From NCBI GenBank assembly GCA_024281365.1, contig JAMXAU010000010.1, forward strand, positions 1 to 35,582: a DNA stretch of 35,582 nt, written 5' to 3'. Of this stretch, positions 1-8,283 are shown one piece after another. The notes beneath the pieces were generated by a model. The model saw only the letters and a program-made list of their open reading frames with translations. It did not search any database and was not told where the DNA came from. The stretch's first letter is position 1. The number at the start of each line of letters is the position of its first letter. This stretch comes from Nitrospira sp. (GTDB lineage Bacteria; Nitrospirota; Nitrospiria; Nitrospirales; Nitrospiraceae). The position numbers and the translations under genes are program-made.

Positions 1-501
1 ATTACCAGAGTCTATGAAGCGCTGGTCTGGGGGGTTCCCAAAAAGGGACGAGGAGTGATTGATCTGGCCATTGGTCGAGATAGTAAAGACCGAAAGAAGT
101 TCTCATCACGAACGACGAGTCCCAAGGAATCTGTAACAGAATATGTGGTGACCCGGCGGTATGGTAAGATGGCCGCACATGTCTTGCTCTACCCGCAAAC
201 CGGAAGGACGCACCAGTTGCGGGTGCATCTGACCTCACTGGGTCATCCCATTCTGGGCGATCGCACCTATGGCGGCAACAAAGTGATGGTCCTGGCGGAC
301 ATTGAGATCCCACGGGTGATGCTTCATGCCAGGACGCTGGGCTTTACCCATCCCACTTCAGCGGCCAGAGAGGAATTCACGAGACCCTTCCCTGCCGATA
401 TGGAGCGCGTGATTCATGCGCTCGAGCATCTGATTGCACCGGGGGCTCAAATGCCCGCTGGGCCAAGGACTGTAGGAACAGCCGACGAGGAGCTATGCTG
501 A
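1..501 (+). CDS. RluA-family 23S rRNA pseudouridine synthase, C-terminal part
   Basis: The reading frame is open from the first base, so the gene starts outside the window; about 166 codons are present. The visible part begins with a YEALVWG stretch, the strand typical of the middle of RluA/RluC/RluD enzymes, continues with GRD and DRKKF, and has the family motif around RTHQLRVHLTSLGHPILGD (residues about 76-94 of the visible part) followed by YGG. Enzymes of this family isomerise uridine to pseudouridine in large-subunit rRNA or tRNA. The catalytic HRLD segment lies upstream of the window, so the exact subfamily (RluD-like is most likely) cannot be fixed. Its stop codon lies inside the start of the next gene, which suggests translational coupling. 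Confidence 0.9.
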   Translation: MTRVYEALVWGVPKKGRGVIDLAIGRDSKDRKKFSSRTTSPKESVTEYVVTRRYGKMAAHVLLYPQTGRTHQLRVHLTSLGHPILGDRTYGGNKVMVLADIEIPRVMLHARTLGFTHPTSAAREEFTRPFPADMERVIHALEHLIAPGAQMPAGPRTVGTADEELC

Positions 502-917
502 CCGCAGAGGTGTTGGATGCCATAGGTGGTCTCACCGCCCATGTTAAAGCCTATGCCGCGATCCTTCCCTCGTTCGTGCATTTGAAGGCCGTGCCGTCCG
601 GCGTGAAACCTTCCGCGGAGGCGATGGACAGCTATGAGGTGATTGTCACACGAACACAACGTCAAAGTGCAGGCACTCCATACAAGGGCCTCAATGAATC
701 ATTTGTCTGTTCTTTGGAAGCCTTCGAGCAGGGGAATCTGATCGGCACCGTCCAAGCGCTCCTGACCGTAATCGACCAGCTTGAACGCATGCAACGGGAT
801 GAAGAGATTGAAGTCAGACGAGCGGACGAGAAGCGACTCACGGAATACCGCGTGGCCCTCCGGAAAGTGCTTCCCGGCAACCAGCCGGAATTAGCAGAAA
901 CGGGTAGAGGCTTGTAG
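495..917 (+). CDS. Conserved hypothetical protein coupled to the pseudouridine synthase gene
   Basis: A 140-codon gene whose ATG overlaps the stop of the upstream gene by 7 nt (ATGCTGA), with a GAGGAG ribosome-binding site at about 486-491 that supports this start. The protein is soluble and looks helical; a charged segment near residues 95-118 (QLERMQRDEEIEVRRADEKR) could form a short coiled coil. No signal peptide, membrane segment or catalytic motif is visible. I do not recognise the family. The overlap implies co-expression with the pseudouridine synthase, but not a shared function. Confidence 0.7.
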   Translation: MLTAEVLDAIGGLTAHVKAYAAILPSFVHLKAVPSGVKPSAEAMDSYEVIVTRTQRQSAGTPYKGLNESFVCSLEAFEQGNLIGTVQALLTVIDQLERMQRDEEIEVRRADEKRLTEYRVALRKVLPGNQPELAETGRGL

Positions 918-926
918 GGGGCAATG

Positions 927-989
927 GTGAGTTATGGGTGCTGAGTTCTTAGTTTTTCTGAGAAGCTCAACTCATACCTCAACACTCAC
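927..989. repeat. Imperfect low-complexity inverted repeat
   Basis: Two GTGAGT-rich arms (about 927-945 and 966-989) are approximate reverse complements of each other. They lie between the end of the plus-strand gene at 917 and the end of the minus-strand zinc-ribbon gene at 1012. The convergent position suits a bidirectional terminator, although there is no clean GC stem followed by a T tract. Confidence 0.4.
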
Positions 990-1011
990 GACTGAAAACT
1001 CGTCAACGTGG

Positions 1012-1191
1012 CTAGTGCCCCATCTTTGGTCCTAACGCATTGGATCCGGTCGTGACCAGCTTGAATCGCGCAAGGGTCCCACAGTGGGGGCACTTCGCAC
1101 GAACCGTTTCAGCGTCGAGTATCTCGTACTCTTCCGCTCGTAACCACATGAGTTGGAAGCATTTGGAACAGGTACGGACTTGCGTTGACAT
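1012..1191 (-). CDS. Small zinc-ribbon protein
   Basis: A 59-residue protein with two CxxC pairs (C8/C11 in CSKC and C34/C37 in CPHC), spaced as in a rubredoxin-like or zinc-ribbon fold that binds one metal ion. The frame could extend upstream to 1269, but the ATG at 1191 follows a GAGGA site at good spacing and is the better start. Between the cysteine pairs is a segment with ILDAETVRAK. Such small ribbon proteins usually act through protein or nucleic-acid contacts; no specific function can be read here. It is divergent from the GNAT gene that begins at 1241. Confidence 0.7.
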   Translation of the reverse strand: MSTQVRTCSKCFQLMWLRAEEYEILDAETVRAKCPHCGTLARFKLVTTGSNALGPKMGH

Positions 1192-1240
1192 TGGTTTCCT
1201 CGTACACTCCAGATCAATCCGAGGGATACTGTAGTATAAG

Positions 1241-1672
1241 ATGCCTCCAACCCTCAAGCCTGCTGTCACCTATTCTCATCATGAACTTCCCGAAGCGGCA
1301 CAGCTTCTTGGACTCTTTCAACAGGCTCCATGGGCGAAGGATCGAACCCTGGCTGACGCAAAGGAAATGCTTGAGCATACGGATCTCGCCATTTGTGCCC
1401 GGGATAGCGAGCGACTGATTGGATTTGGACGCGTCCTCACGGATTTTGTCTATCGGGCGACGATTTGGGATGTGATTGTCGATCGGGCCTATCAAGGGCA
1501 GGGGATTGGCACAGAGATCGTCAAACGAATTCTTCATCACCCTCAACTGCAACGGGTCGAACTGTTTTGGCTTTGTACCAGACGCCCAGGTTTCTATGAG
1601 CGACTCGGCTTCAGTTCCAAAGAACAGACTGGTATGGTCTGGAGCCGAAGCAAGAACAGTCGATCCGAATAA
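1241..1672 (+). CDS. GNAT-family N-acetyltransferase
   Basis: A 143-residue single-domain protein. The acetyl-CoA pyrophosphate-binding loop is visible as DRAYQGQGIGTEIVKRIL (residues about 82-99), matching the family's Q/RxxGxG/A motif, and the C-terminal PGFYERLGF is the usual motif B region. It should transfer an acyl group from acetyl-CoA to an amine, but the substrate cannot be read from sequence. The length is normal for a small GNAT. The ATG at 1241 has no strong ribosome-binding site. It is convergent with the outer-membrane protein gene at 1753. Confidence 0.85.
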   Translation: MPPTLKPAVTYSHHELPEAAQLLGLFQQAPWAKDRTLADAKEMLEHTDLAICARDSERLIGFGRVLTDFVYRATIWDVIVDRAYQGQGIGTEIVKRILHHPQLQRVELFWLCTRRPGFYERLGFSSKEQTGMVWSRSKNSRSE

Positions 1673-1752
1673 GAACGACCGATAAGAATGCTGCAGTCTT
1701 TTACTCGGTGATGAGAGCAGATCCTGCCGTCAGCTCCGGTCTAGTTTCGCGC

Positions 1753-2385
1753 TTAGAAGAACATCTTCCCACCAAATAAGAACCCAAAGGAAGAGGCGTT
1801 CCAATCGTTGTTCCGGCCACCGGTGCCGGTCGTATGCCCATCGTTCCGCTTATAGGCCCACTCCACGTTAAGGGCGAACCGTTCGTTGAGTTTGTAATCA
1901 GTGCCCCACCCCAATCGCCAGGCGAAGGTATTACTCGGGCTAATCCGAACTGCGGTCTCCTCGCCAAAGCTGTTCACGTTGACGCCGAAGCTCATATTCA
2001 CATAGGGGCTGAGCGGACCTGACCTGGCTGGGCGTATTTCGATGGTCGGTAGAACCGAAACGGTATCCTGGTGCCCAAGGTCCACGTCCGGCTGTTCCAC
2101 GCTCACTCCATGGCGCTCCCACTCGAGCATCATGCCCACCAAGAACCAGGTATTGAGGCTGTACATCGCTTGGAAGTTCACCAGCGGACCAATTGAAGTA
2201 GACCTGCCTTCCGACAGCTGTTGGGTCAGTGGTGCGAATCCGGCACGAAAGCCAAGTACCACCCTGCCGGCCTCAATTCCTCCAAACTCTTGCGCGGAAG
2301 CGGTCGTGGAAAAGGGAAACAGTGAGAACAATACAATGAACAGCATGGCGGCCACCATTGATGATGGCAGTACTTCATGGAGCAT
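1753..2385 (-). CDS. Outer-membrane beta-barrel protein downstream of the metal ABC transporter
   Basis: A 210-residue protein with a signal peptide (hydrophobic core at about residues 10-24, cleavage near TTASA-QE). The mature part has alternating polar/hydrophobic strands and aromatic girdle residues, and ends in a terminal Phe (GGKMFF), as expected for a BAM-inserted barrel. The length suits an 8-stranded OmpW/OmpA-transmembrane-type barrel. The start is uncertain: ATG at 2385 or the in-frame ATG at 2358. The likely permease stop lies only about 10 nt upstream, so it is probably the last gene of the metal-uptake operon, where a metal-related outer-membrane role is plausible but unproven. 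Its first codons are included in the duplicated segment described at 2354-3130. Confidence 0.75.
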   Translation of the reverse strand: MLHEVLPSSMVAAMLFIVLFSLFPFSTTASAQEFGGIEAGRVVLGFRAGFAPLTQQLSEGRSTSIGPLVNFQAMYSLNTWFLVGMMLEWERHGVSVEQPDVDLGHQDTVSVLPTIEIRPARSGPLSPYVNMSFGVNVNSFGEETAVRISPSNTFAWRLGWGTDYKLNERFALNVEWAYKRNDGHTTGTGGRNNDWNASSFGFLFGGKMFF

Positions 2386-2666
2386 AACACGGTGGCTAAT
2401 GAGAGTGAACGACTCCTGTGCGTCTTACTCGCTTAGGTGAGAAGAGAACCGCCGCAAAGAATATGGCGGTCGCCAACAGCACAATCGCCGGCCCTGAGGG
2501 AACGTCCCAGATGGCGGAAATCAAGACTCCTACGACCGAGGTTGTGATTCCGAAGAATGCAGAATACAGCGTCAAGGTCCTCAGGCTATGTGTGAGTTGA
2601 TAGGCCGTCGAAGCCGGAATCAGAATCATGGCGAAGACGAGAATGGCCCCCACTGTCTTGAGCGAG
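2354..2666. repeat. Junction duplication, copy 1 (permease 3' end plus barrel-protein 5' end)
   Basis: About 310 bp nearly identical to 2822-3130, in direct orientation. This copy is contiguous with the intact barrel-protein gene and carries the undamaged frame for the last 89 codons of the ABC permease. Differences from copy 2 are a few substitutions plus several 1-3 nt indels. Confidence 0.9.
2396..2665 (-). pseudogene. Detached C-terminal fragment of the metal ABC permease
   Basis: This frame encodes the normal C-terminus of a ZnuB/TroC-type permease, from SLKTVGAILVFAMILIP to a basic tail ending VVHSH. It has the two final hydrophobic helices and stops 10 nt before the barrel-protein ATG. 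The upstream 33 nt of the open frame (to 2698) are unrelated spacer. Joined to the permease at 3130-3690 it would give an ordinary protein of about 285 residues, so this is either a duplicated remnant or the true 3' end displaced by an assembly error. Confidence 0.75.
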
Positions 2667-2821
2667 TTCCTTGATCCATTGCCCACGCATCCCCACACCT
2701 CCGTTCCCCTCGTGAAAGAAAATCCCTTGAGCTGTTAAGCCGGGAAGACCCGTGCAGTACTGGCGTTTGATGACACTGTCGATACGACAACTACCCAATC
2801 CTTGGACAACTCAGCATACAT

Positions 2822-3130
2822 CCATTGATTATGGCAGTACTTCATGGAGTTACAGGTGGCTAATGAGAGTGAACGACTCCTGTGCGTCTTTACTCGCTTA
2901 GGTGGAGAGAACCGCCGCAAAGAATATGGCGGTCGCCGACAGCGCAATCGCCGGCCCTGAGGGAACGTCCCAGATGGCGGAAATCAGAGACTCCTACGAC
3001 CGAGGTTGTGATTCCGAAGAATGCAGAATACAGCGTCAAGGTCCTCAGGCTATGTGTGAGTTGATAGGCCGTCGAAGCCGGAATCAGAATCATGGCGAAG
3101 ACGAGAATGGCCCCCACTGTCTTGAGCGAG
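2822..3130. repeat. Junction duplication, copy 2
   Basis: Direct repeat of 2354-2666. This copy is contiguous with the rest of the permease gene, but its coding frame is shifted by one extra base near 2986-2990, and the start codon of the barrel-protein gene is lost (GTAACTCC instead of ATGCTCC on the minus strand). The 155 bp between the copies (2667-2821) match neither gene and hold no convincing ORF. Confidence 0.9.
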
Positions 3131-3690
3131 ACAACGACGGTGAGTGCAACGAGAGTCAGCAACAGAAAAAACATTTGCCGAGCCGGAACGCCGGAAGCTT
3201 CGGCCATTTCCTGATCGAACGCAATGAAATAGAGTTCTTTGGCAAACAGGAGCAGCAAGCTCAACACCAGCACGCTCAACGCACCGATGATACGCAGCTC
3301 TTCAGGCGTGACGGAGAGCACGCTGCCGAAGAGATAGCCGTAGACCTCTGCATTATAGCTCTTCATCAGTCCGATAAAGAGGATGCCCAGTGCCATGGTC
3401 GTCGTGTACAGAATGCCGATGGAGACATCCAGCTTCATCCTGCCGCGCTCTTCAACCCAGCCGGTGATCCAAACTGTCGCTAAGCCAAAGACAATCGCCA
3501 GTAGCAGTGGTGGCCAGCCCATCAGGTAGCCAAGCGCTACACCTGCAAATGCGGCATGGGACGTTCCCGCACCGACGAAGGCCAGTCCCCGTAGGACCAC
3601 AAACACACCGATGATCGAACAGAGCCCACCGACCATCGCTGCAGCGAGGAGGGAGCGTTGCATGAAATCGTAGGCGAGAAGATCGAGCAT
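2890..3690 (-). CDS. Zn/Mn-type ABC transporter permease (ZnuB/TroC family), frameshifted at the C-terminus
   Basis: Polytopic membrane protein of the ABC-3 permease family: the N-terminus (MLDLLAYDFMQRSLLAAAM), the GLAFVGAGTSHAAFAGVALGY region and repeated hydrophobic helices match ZnuB, MntB and TroC proteins. It should form the membrane channel for divalent metal imported with the ATPase and binding protein encoded just upstream (15 nt after the ATPase stop). Residues up to TTSVVGV align with the undamaged fragment at 2396-2665. After that, a one-base insertion sends the frame into an unrelated, non-hydrophobic tail, so the last two helices would be lost as written. Whether this damage is real is unclear. 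Confidence 0.85.
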   Translation of the reverse strand: MLDLLAYDFMQRSLLAAAMVGGLCSIIGVFVVLRGLAFVGAGTSHAAFAGVALGYLMGWPPLLLAIVFGLATVWITGWVEERGRMKLDVSIGILYTTTMALGILFIGLMKSYNAEVYGYLFGSVLSVTPEELRIIGALSVLVLSLLLLFAKELYFIAFDQEMAEASGVPARQMFFLLLTLVALTVVVSLKTVGAILVFAMILIPASTAYQLTHSLRTLTLYSAFFGITTSVVGVSDFRHLGRSLRAGDCAVGDRHILCGGSLHLSE

Positions 3691-3705
3691 GATGAGTCGT
3701 TGTTC

Positions 3706-4524
3706 TTAGTGGTGATGATGGTAGTCTTCGACGATGACGAGGTCTTTCTCGGTAATCACAAGCTCTTTCCCGTAGACTTGGTGAAGGATCTCCGGCTTGA
3801 GAACTTCGGCTGGAGGGCCGGCGGCGTAGAGCCTGGTTTTGAGGAGCACGAGTCGATCCACTCTCGACCGGATCATATTAATATCATGCGTGATGAGCAA
3901 CACCGTCAGCTTGAGTTCGTCATGAAGATGCTGGACGAGCTCAATGACGTTGTGCTGCATGGTGATATCCAATCCGGTTGTGGGCTCATCAAGGATGAGC
4001 ACTTTGGGTTGCTGTGCCAATGCCCTCGCGATAAAGACTCGCTGCTGCTGCCCGCCCGATAGATGGCCGAGCGCCGTATCTTTGTGCGACTCCATGCCGA
4101 CCTGGGTGAGGGCTTCCATGGCGATGTGACGATCCTTCATCCCTGGCCGCTTCAGAAGCCCTAGTGCTCCATAACGGCCCATCATGACTGTCTCGAGAAC
4201 TGTGACGGGAAAATTTCGATCAACCACTCCCTTTTGCGGAAGGTATCCGATCTGGGCCCGGTGGTGGCAGCGGAGTTCACTGCAGGCACAATCAAAGATA
4301 TGAAGATGCCCTTCCATTGGAGGAAGCAATCCCAACACGGCGCGGCAAAGTGTTGTTTTGCCTGATCCGTTTGGACCGATCACGCCAACGAACTCGCCGT
4401 CGTAAATGGGCAGGGAAATATCCTTGAGCGCAATCAGCCCTGGAAAACCGAAGGACGCATGATCGAAACGGATGATCGGACTACGACCGGTAGACACGGA
4501 TCCCTCTGTTCCCTCCGGAGGCAT
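3706..4524 (-). CDS. Zn/Mn-type ABC transporter ATP-binding protein (ZnuC/MntA-like)
   Basis: A 272-residue ATPase with all core motifs: Walker A GPNGSGKT (50-57), Q-loop Q97 in YLPQ, signature LSGGQQQR (155-162), Walker B VLILDE (175-180) and H-loop H213 in ITHD. It powers import of a divalent metal through the permease encoded 15 nt downstream; the binding protein gene ends 22 nt upstream. The protein ends in four consecutive histidines (DYHHHH), which could bind the transported metal, although a short His tail can also be neutral. No strong ribosome-binding site precedes the ATG at 4524. Confidence 0.93.
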   Translation of the reverse strand: MPPEGTEGSVSTGRSPIIRFDHASFGFPGLIALKDISLPIYDGEFVGVIGPNGSGKTTLCRAVLGLLPPMEGHLHIFDCACSELRCHHRAQIGYLPQKGVVDRNFPVTVLETVMMGRYGALGLLKRPGMKDRHIAMEALTQVGMESHKDTALGHLSGGQQQRVFIARALAQQPKVLILDEPTTGLDITMQHNVIELVQHLHDELKLTVLLITHDINMIRSRVDRLVLLKTRLYAAGPPAEVLKPEILHQVYGKELVITEKDLVIVEDYHHHH

Positions 4525-4546
4525 GAATGGATTTCATGAGCGGTTG

Positions 4547-5506
4547 CTAGGTGGATTCCAACGCGCCAACTAATTGGAGCACATTGTAACGAAGCATGTC
4601 GAGGTAACTGTCAGTTCCCGGAATTCCACCCGGCATCGTGGTCAGCACAACTACACGTGCTTTGGTGTCTCGTGACAGCAGTTCTGGAAGCCGTTGGCTC
4701 AGCTGAATCTCTGAGGCGATGACCCGAATATGATGGCTGTTAATCTTCGCAATCAACTGCTGAAGGTGAAGGGCGGAGGGTTCTATGCCTGACTGGGTGT
4801 GGATCGTGTCGACGATCTGAAGGCTAAATCGCTTGGCGAGGTAGGGCCAAGCCGGATGATGTGCGATGAAACGCCGGTCCGAGAGGCGTTGAGTACGCTT
4901 CATCAGCTCCTGTTGTACTTGCGCGAGTCGTTGCAGATAGGCGTCCTGATTCGCTTGAAAATCGGCTGCATGAACCGGATCAACGTCGATGAGGGCTCGG
5001 GTGATGTGGCGCAGCATGATGCTGACATTCACGGGATCCAACCAAATATGTGGATTTCCTCCAGATTCGGCGCCATGCGTGCCCGGATGGCTTTCTTCGT
5101 GGATCTCCCCATCGTCAGGAAGAAGCTCGACGTCCTGGGATGTTGTGATGACGCGCAACCTGGCACTTCCGGCATTTTTCACCAACGACGTGACCCAGAC
5201 TTCAAGCCCAAGGCCGACTTCGAACAGGAGCTGAGCCTTGCGGACTGCGACCAAATCACTGGGTTTTGGTGAGTAGGTATGTTCGTTTTCATAACCGCTC
5301 AGCAAAGACTTCACCTGTACAAACGGACCACCGACCTGTTCGGTCAGGTCTTTTAAGACGGGAATGGTGACGACGATAGGAATTGGCTCACGAGCGTCGG
5401 TTGCGGAGATGGAGACGGCAGAACATAGAGCGAGCATCAGGAGAGAAAACCGAATACCCAACCTGCATGTATAGGTGGTAGGAAACATCGGCGGCGACCG
5501 TATCAT
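4547..5506 (-). CDS. Zinc/manganese ABC transporter substrate-binding protein (ZnuA-like)
   Basis: Periplasmic metal-binding protein of cluster A-I. A signal peptide is followed by IPVLKDLTEQVGG. Expected metal ligands are visible: His in HTYSPKPSD, His in NPHIWLDP, His in HHPAWPYLAKRF, and an Asp near the C-terminus in PGTDSYLDM. A short His/Glu-rich loop (EIHEESHPGTHG) just before PHIW is typical of zinc-specific members. The frame is open to 5710, but residues before the signal peptide do not look like protein; ATG at 5506 or 5488 is likely, neither with a strong ribosome-binding site. First gene of the metal-uptake operon, divergent from anmK. Confidence 0.9.
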   Translation of the reverse strand: MIRSPPMFPTTYTCRLGIRFSLLMLALCSAVSISATDAREPIPIVVTIPVLKDLTEQVGGPFVQVKSLLSGYENEHTYSPKPSDLVAVRKAQLLFEVGLGLEVWVTSLVKNAGSARLRVITTSQDVELLPDDGEIHEESHPGTHGAESGGNPHIWLDPVNVSIMLRHITRALIDVDPVHAADFQANQDAYLQRLAQVQQELMKRTQRLSDRRFIAHHPAWPYLAKRFSLQIVDTIHTQSGIEPSALHLQQLIAKINSHHIRVIASEIQLSQRLPELLSRDTKARVVVLTTMPGGIPGTDSYLDMLRYNVLQLVGALEST

Positions 5507-5750
5507 CCAGGTTTTCGCTCTGTCAACGCTATCTTGAGCGTGCCCATCAAGAACGGCACAGTCCGTGTCGGGATGAGGCGGCAACTTGATCATATGGTCG
5601 AGAACCGAGCAAATCCAGAACCACACTCGCAGGTTTTTGCAATCTCTTGATTGGCCCTGGCCATTCGTCTCCTTGACCATCTTCGTGAGTTCGATTAGCG
5701 TAGCGCACACAGCCCATGAGACGTGGTATGGTCAGGAAAGGATATCGCTC

Positions 5751-6941
5751 ATGAAGGTCGTTGGGCTCATGTCGGGAACGTCTGCCGATGGCGTTGATGC
5801 TGCATTAGTGTCAATTGTTCGGAAAGCAACTCGACTTGAGGTGGAGATGGGAGCATTTTATTCGCTTCCCTATCCGCGCTCGCTCCAACAGCGACTTCTC
5901 TCCGCATCGGTATCAGGGACGGTCGCCGATCTGTGCCATCTGAATGCGCTTCTGGGGGAATGGTTCGCTGATGCCGCGCTGGGAGCGATTCGAGCCGCTC
6001 AGTTAACAACAGAAGAGGTTGATCTTATTGGGTCTCATGGCCAGACTGTGCACCATTTGCCGAATGGAATTAAGGATACGCGGGTTGGGGCGATCCGGTC
6101 TACCCTCCAAATTGGCGAGCCCGCGGTGATTGCTGAGAGGACTGGAATTACAACGGTCGCCAATTTTCGCCCCCGCGATATTGCCGCTGGTGGACAGGGA
6201 GCGCCGCTGACGCCTGGTATCCATGCCTTGCTGTTTCAACATCACCGCCGAGGGCGACTCATTGTCAACCTTGGGGGGATCAGCAATGTCACCTACCTGC
6301 CGCGTGGAGCCGGAGGGGACGGGTTGATGGCATTTGACACGGGTCCGGCCAATATGGTCCTGGATGGCATTATGTTCCGGAGCACGAATGGCCGTTTTAC
6401 CATGGACCGCGATGGACGCCTCGCGGCCAAGGGTCGGGTCGATTCAAGATTGTTGGCCAAACTGTTGGCCTATCCATATCTCTCTCAGGCGCCTCCCAAA
6501 TCGACCGGTCGGGAAATGTTTGGGGAGGCCATGCAGACGGAGTTACTTAGCTGGCCGCAGGCGCGCAAACTATCGGTCGAGGATCTGTTGGCCACCTGTA
6601 CACGATGGACTGCTGAGGCCGTCGGCACGGCACGGCGCTGGGTTAAAGGTGGAATCGACGAAGTGATCGTCGGCGGAGGCGGAGTGAAAAACCGGGCAAT
6701 TATGGAACATCTGAAGGCTGTGTTTGCTCCGGTTCCGGTCACCACCTTTGAGGCGCACGGCTGGGATAGTAAAGCGCTGGAGTCGGTGGCCTTCGCGATA
6801 TTGGCCTATCAAACGGTGATGGAGCAGTGCGGGAACGTTCCGGCGGTGACAGGCGCAGCGTCTCCCAGGCTGTTGGGGTGTATTGTTCCAAGTGGGCCGG
6901 GATGGTATGAGCGATTACATCCAGGTCGACGGAGAAAGTAA
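5751..6941 (+). CDS. anmK: Anhydro-N-acetylmuramic acid kinase
   Basis: A 396-residue sugar kinase. It opens with MKVVGLMSGTSADGVDAAL, the diagnostic N-terminal motif of AnmK, and later shows GSHGQTVHH, FDTGPANMVLDG and VGGGGVKN, which form the substrate and ATP sites. The enzyme cleaves and phosphorylates 1,6-anhydro-MurNAc to MurNAc-6-phosphate in cytoplasmic recycling of peptidoglycan. The ATG at 5751 follows an AGGAAAGGA site; an in-frame TTG extension to 5586 is rejected because the family starts at this motif. No murQ or nagZ lies nearby. The next gene begins 6 nt after the stop. Confidence 0.96.
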   Translation: MKVVGLMSGTSADGVDAALVSIVRKATRLEVEMGAFYSLPYPRSLQQRLLSASVSGTVADLCHLNALLGEWFADAALGAIRAAQLTTEEVDLIGSHGQTVHHLPNGIKDTRVGAIRSTLQIGEPAVIAERTGITTVANFRPRDIAAGGQGAPLTPGIHALLFQHHRRGRLIVNLGGISNVTYLPRGAGGDGLMAFDTGPANMVLDGIMFRSTNGRFTMDRDGRLAAKGRVDSRLLAKLLAYPYLSQAPPKSTGREMFGEAMQTELLSWPQARKLSVEDLLATCTRWTAEAVGTARRWVKGGIDEVIVGGGGVKNRAIMEHLKAVFAPVPVTTFEAHGWDSKALESVAFAILAYQTVMEQCGNVPAVTGAASPRLLGCIVPSGPGWYERLHPGRRRK

Positions 6942-6947
6942 ACGACG

Positions 6948-7457
6948 ATGAAGCTTCTACTGCTTGTGACGGTCCTCACCTTGATCATCTTCGGTATCTG
7001 GTGGTATCGAAGGCGAGCGCGCCGAAGCAAGAAAGAGGTGTCGCGCAGTATGATGCCTTCTGATGTCACCCTCAGCCCGACTCCGCTCTTGGCCGAAGAC
7101 GAAGTGGCGCTCTATAACCTCCTGCGAATGGTCGTCCAAGAACGCTATCTTGTCTTTGCCAAGGTGCCGCTCGGCTCATTTCTCACGGTCGATGCGGGGG
7201 GGAAGGAACGGGTCCAGGTCCTCCGTCATCTTGCCCTGAAGCGGGTTGACTTTGCGTTGGTGCACCCAGGATCACGTCAAGTTGAACAGGTGGTGCAGAT
7301 TGAACCTCAATCCCCTGAACTCCACCAGGTGGAATCACAACAAATCATCGAGTCCTTGCTTGATACGGCAGGGATCAAACTGAGGAAGCTTCAGGCCAAG
7401 AAGACGTACCCTCTCGCACATCTAGCCACTCGACTGGAAATCACTGCAGACGATTAA
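6948..7457 (+). CDS. Membrane-anchored DUF2726-type protein
   Basis: A 169-residue protein with one N-terminal membrane helix (residues about 2-19) followed by a basic stretch (RRRARRSKK), so the body should be cytoplasmic. The domain at about residues 50-165 has EVALYNLLRMVV, YLVFAKVPLG and LKRVDFALVHP, which resembles DUF2726, a fold related to restriction-endonuclease-like domains. Nothing here proves nuclease activity. It starts 6 nt after anmK and is probably co-transcribed with it. Confidence 0.75.
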   Translation: MKLLLLVTVLTLIIFGIWWYRRRARRSKKEVSRSMMPSDVTLSPTPLLAEDEVALYNLLRMVVQERYLVFAKVPLGSFLTVDAGGKERVQVLRHLALKRVDFALVHPGSRQVEQVVQIEPQSPELHQVESQQIIESLLDTAGIKLRKLQAKKTYPLAHLATRLEITADD

Positions 7458-7599
7458 GCTCTGTACCAATCGAGCTGCCCAACGAGGCGGGTGTTGTAAT
7501 AATGGTGGGGAGGTATCTTCACCGGGATTTCTTGCCTTGATCGCTCTGCGGGTACCTCTTCCTTCCGAGCCAGCAAACTTTTGATTGATCAGGTTGGAG

Positions 7600-8094
7600 C
7601 TACGGCGACGATGTGGAGGGCTCTTCGCTGGGGGACAGCGCTTCAACCGCCTTGCGCGCAACTTCTGCTTCGGGACTTTCCGGATATTGATCGATAACAC
7701 GATCGAACATCAGACGGGCCTTCTCTTGATCTCTCAGTTTGATATAGGTCTGGCCCAGCTTGAGAGTCGAGGCGGCCAACTTTGGGCTGAGCGGGTAATT
7801 GGACACGACGTCGTAGAAGGACTGTAAGGCGTCCTGATATCGCCGAGTACGAAACTGGCATTCTCCAATCCAGTATTGCGCGTTGGCTGCCAGTGCGGAT
7901 TGACCGTGGAGCTCAATGAAAAGGCGAAAACCGGCCATTGCCGCTTCGTAGTCGCGGTGTTTGAATTCCTCCATGATGCGATCATAGAGATGACGAGGTG
8001 CATCCTGACGCTGCGCAGGGGCGGCAAATGGCTGACCTGCAGAGAAAACAATAACGAGCATGAGGAGGATTCCAACACCTTGTCTAGCTGCCAT
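7600..8094 (-). CDS. CpoB/YbgF-like periplasmic TPR protein
   Basis: A 164-residue protein. The signal peptide (MAARQGVGILLMLVIVFSAG, cleavage near PFAAPA) is followed by about three tetratricopeptide repeats in the YbgF arrangement, with YWIGECQF and FYDVVSNYPLSPKLA segments typical of the C-terminal domain of the Tol-Pal co-ordinator. The ATG at 8094 follows GGAGG at 6-nt spacing, which rules out the longer frame to 8205. Unlike E. coli CpoB it lacks the N-terminal trimerising coiled coil. No tol or pal genes are in the window, so it may serve another envelope complex. Confidence 0.8.
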   Translation of the reverse strand: MAARQGVGILLMLVIVFSAGQPFAAPAQRQDAPRHLYDRIMEEFKHRDYEAAMAGFRLFIELHGQSALAANAQYWIGECQFRTRRYQDALQSFYDVVSNYPLSPKLAASTLKLGQTYIKLRDQEKARLMFDRVIDQYPESPEAEVARKAVEALSPSEEPSTSSP

Positions 8095-8283
8095 ATCAGG
8101 CCTCCATCGGTTCAACCGAAGTCGAGTGGGTTGTAACGCAATCGGTATGCCAAGCATATGGAGAAGCGGGAGAGGGAAGCGCTGAAAAAACAGGGTCTTG
8201 CGCAAGCCCCTGTATGAGAAAATGAGTACATTGTCGGCAACGGATTATGCAGGACACAGAATTGTACAAGATGGTCTGCCTAC

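Noticed and set aside
2902-3483. 193-codon plus-strand ORF
   Set aside because: Antisense to the ABC permease; very charged and Gln/His-rich composition typical of the reverse strand of membrane-protein genes.
5586-5750. Longer anmK starting at a TTG
   Set aside because: AnmK proteins begin at the MKVVGLMSGTS motif, and a good ribosome-binding site precedes the ATG at 5751.
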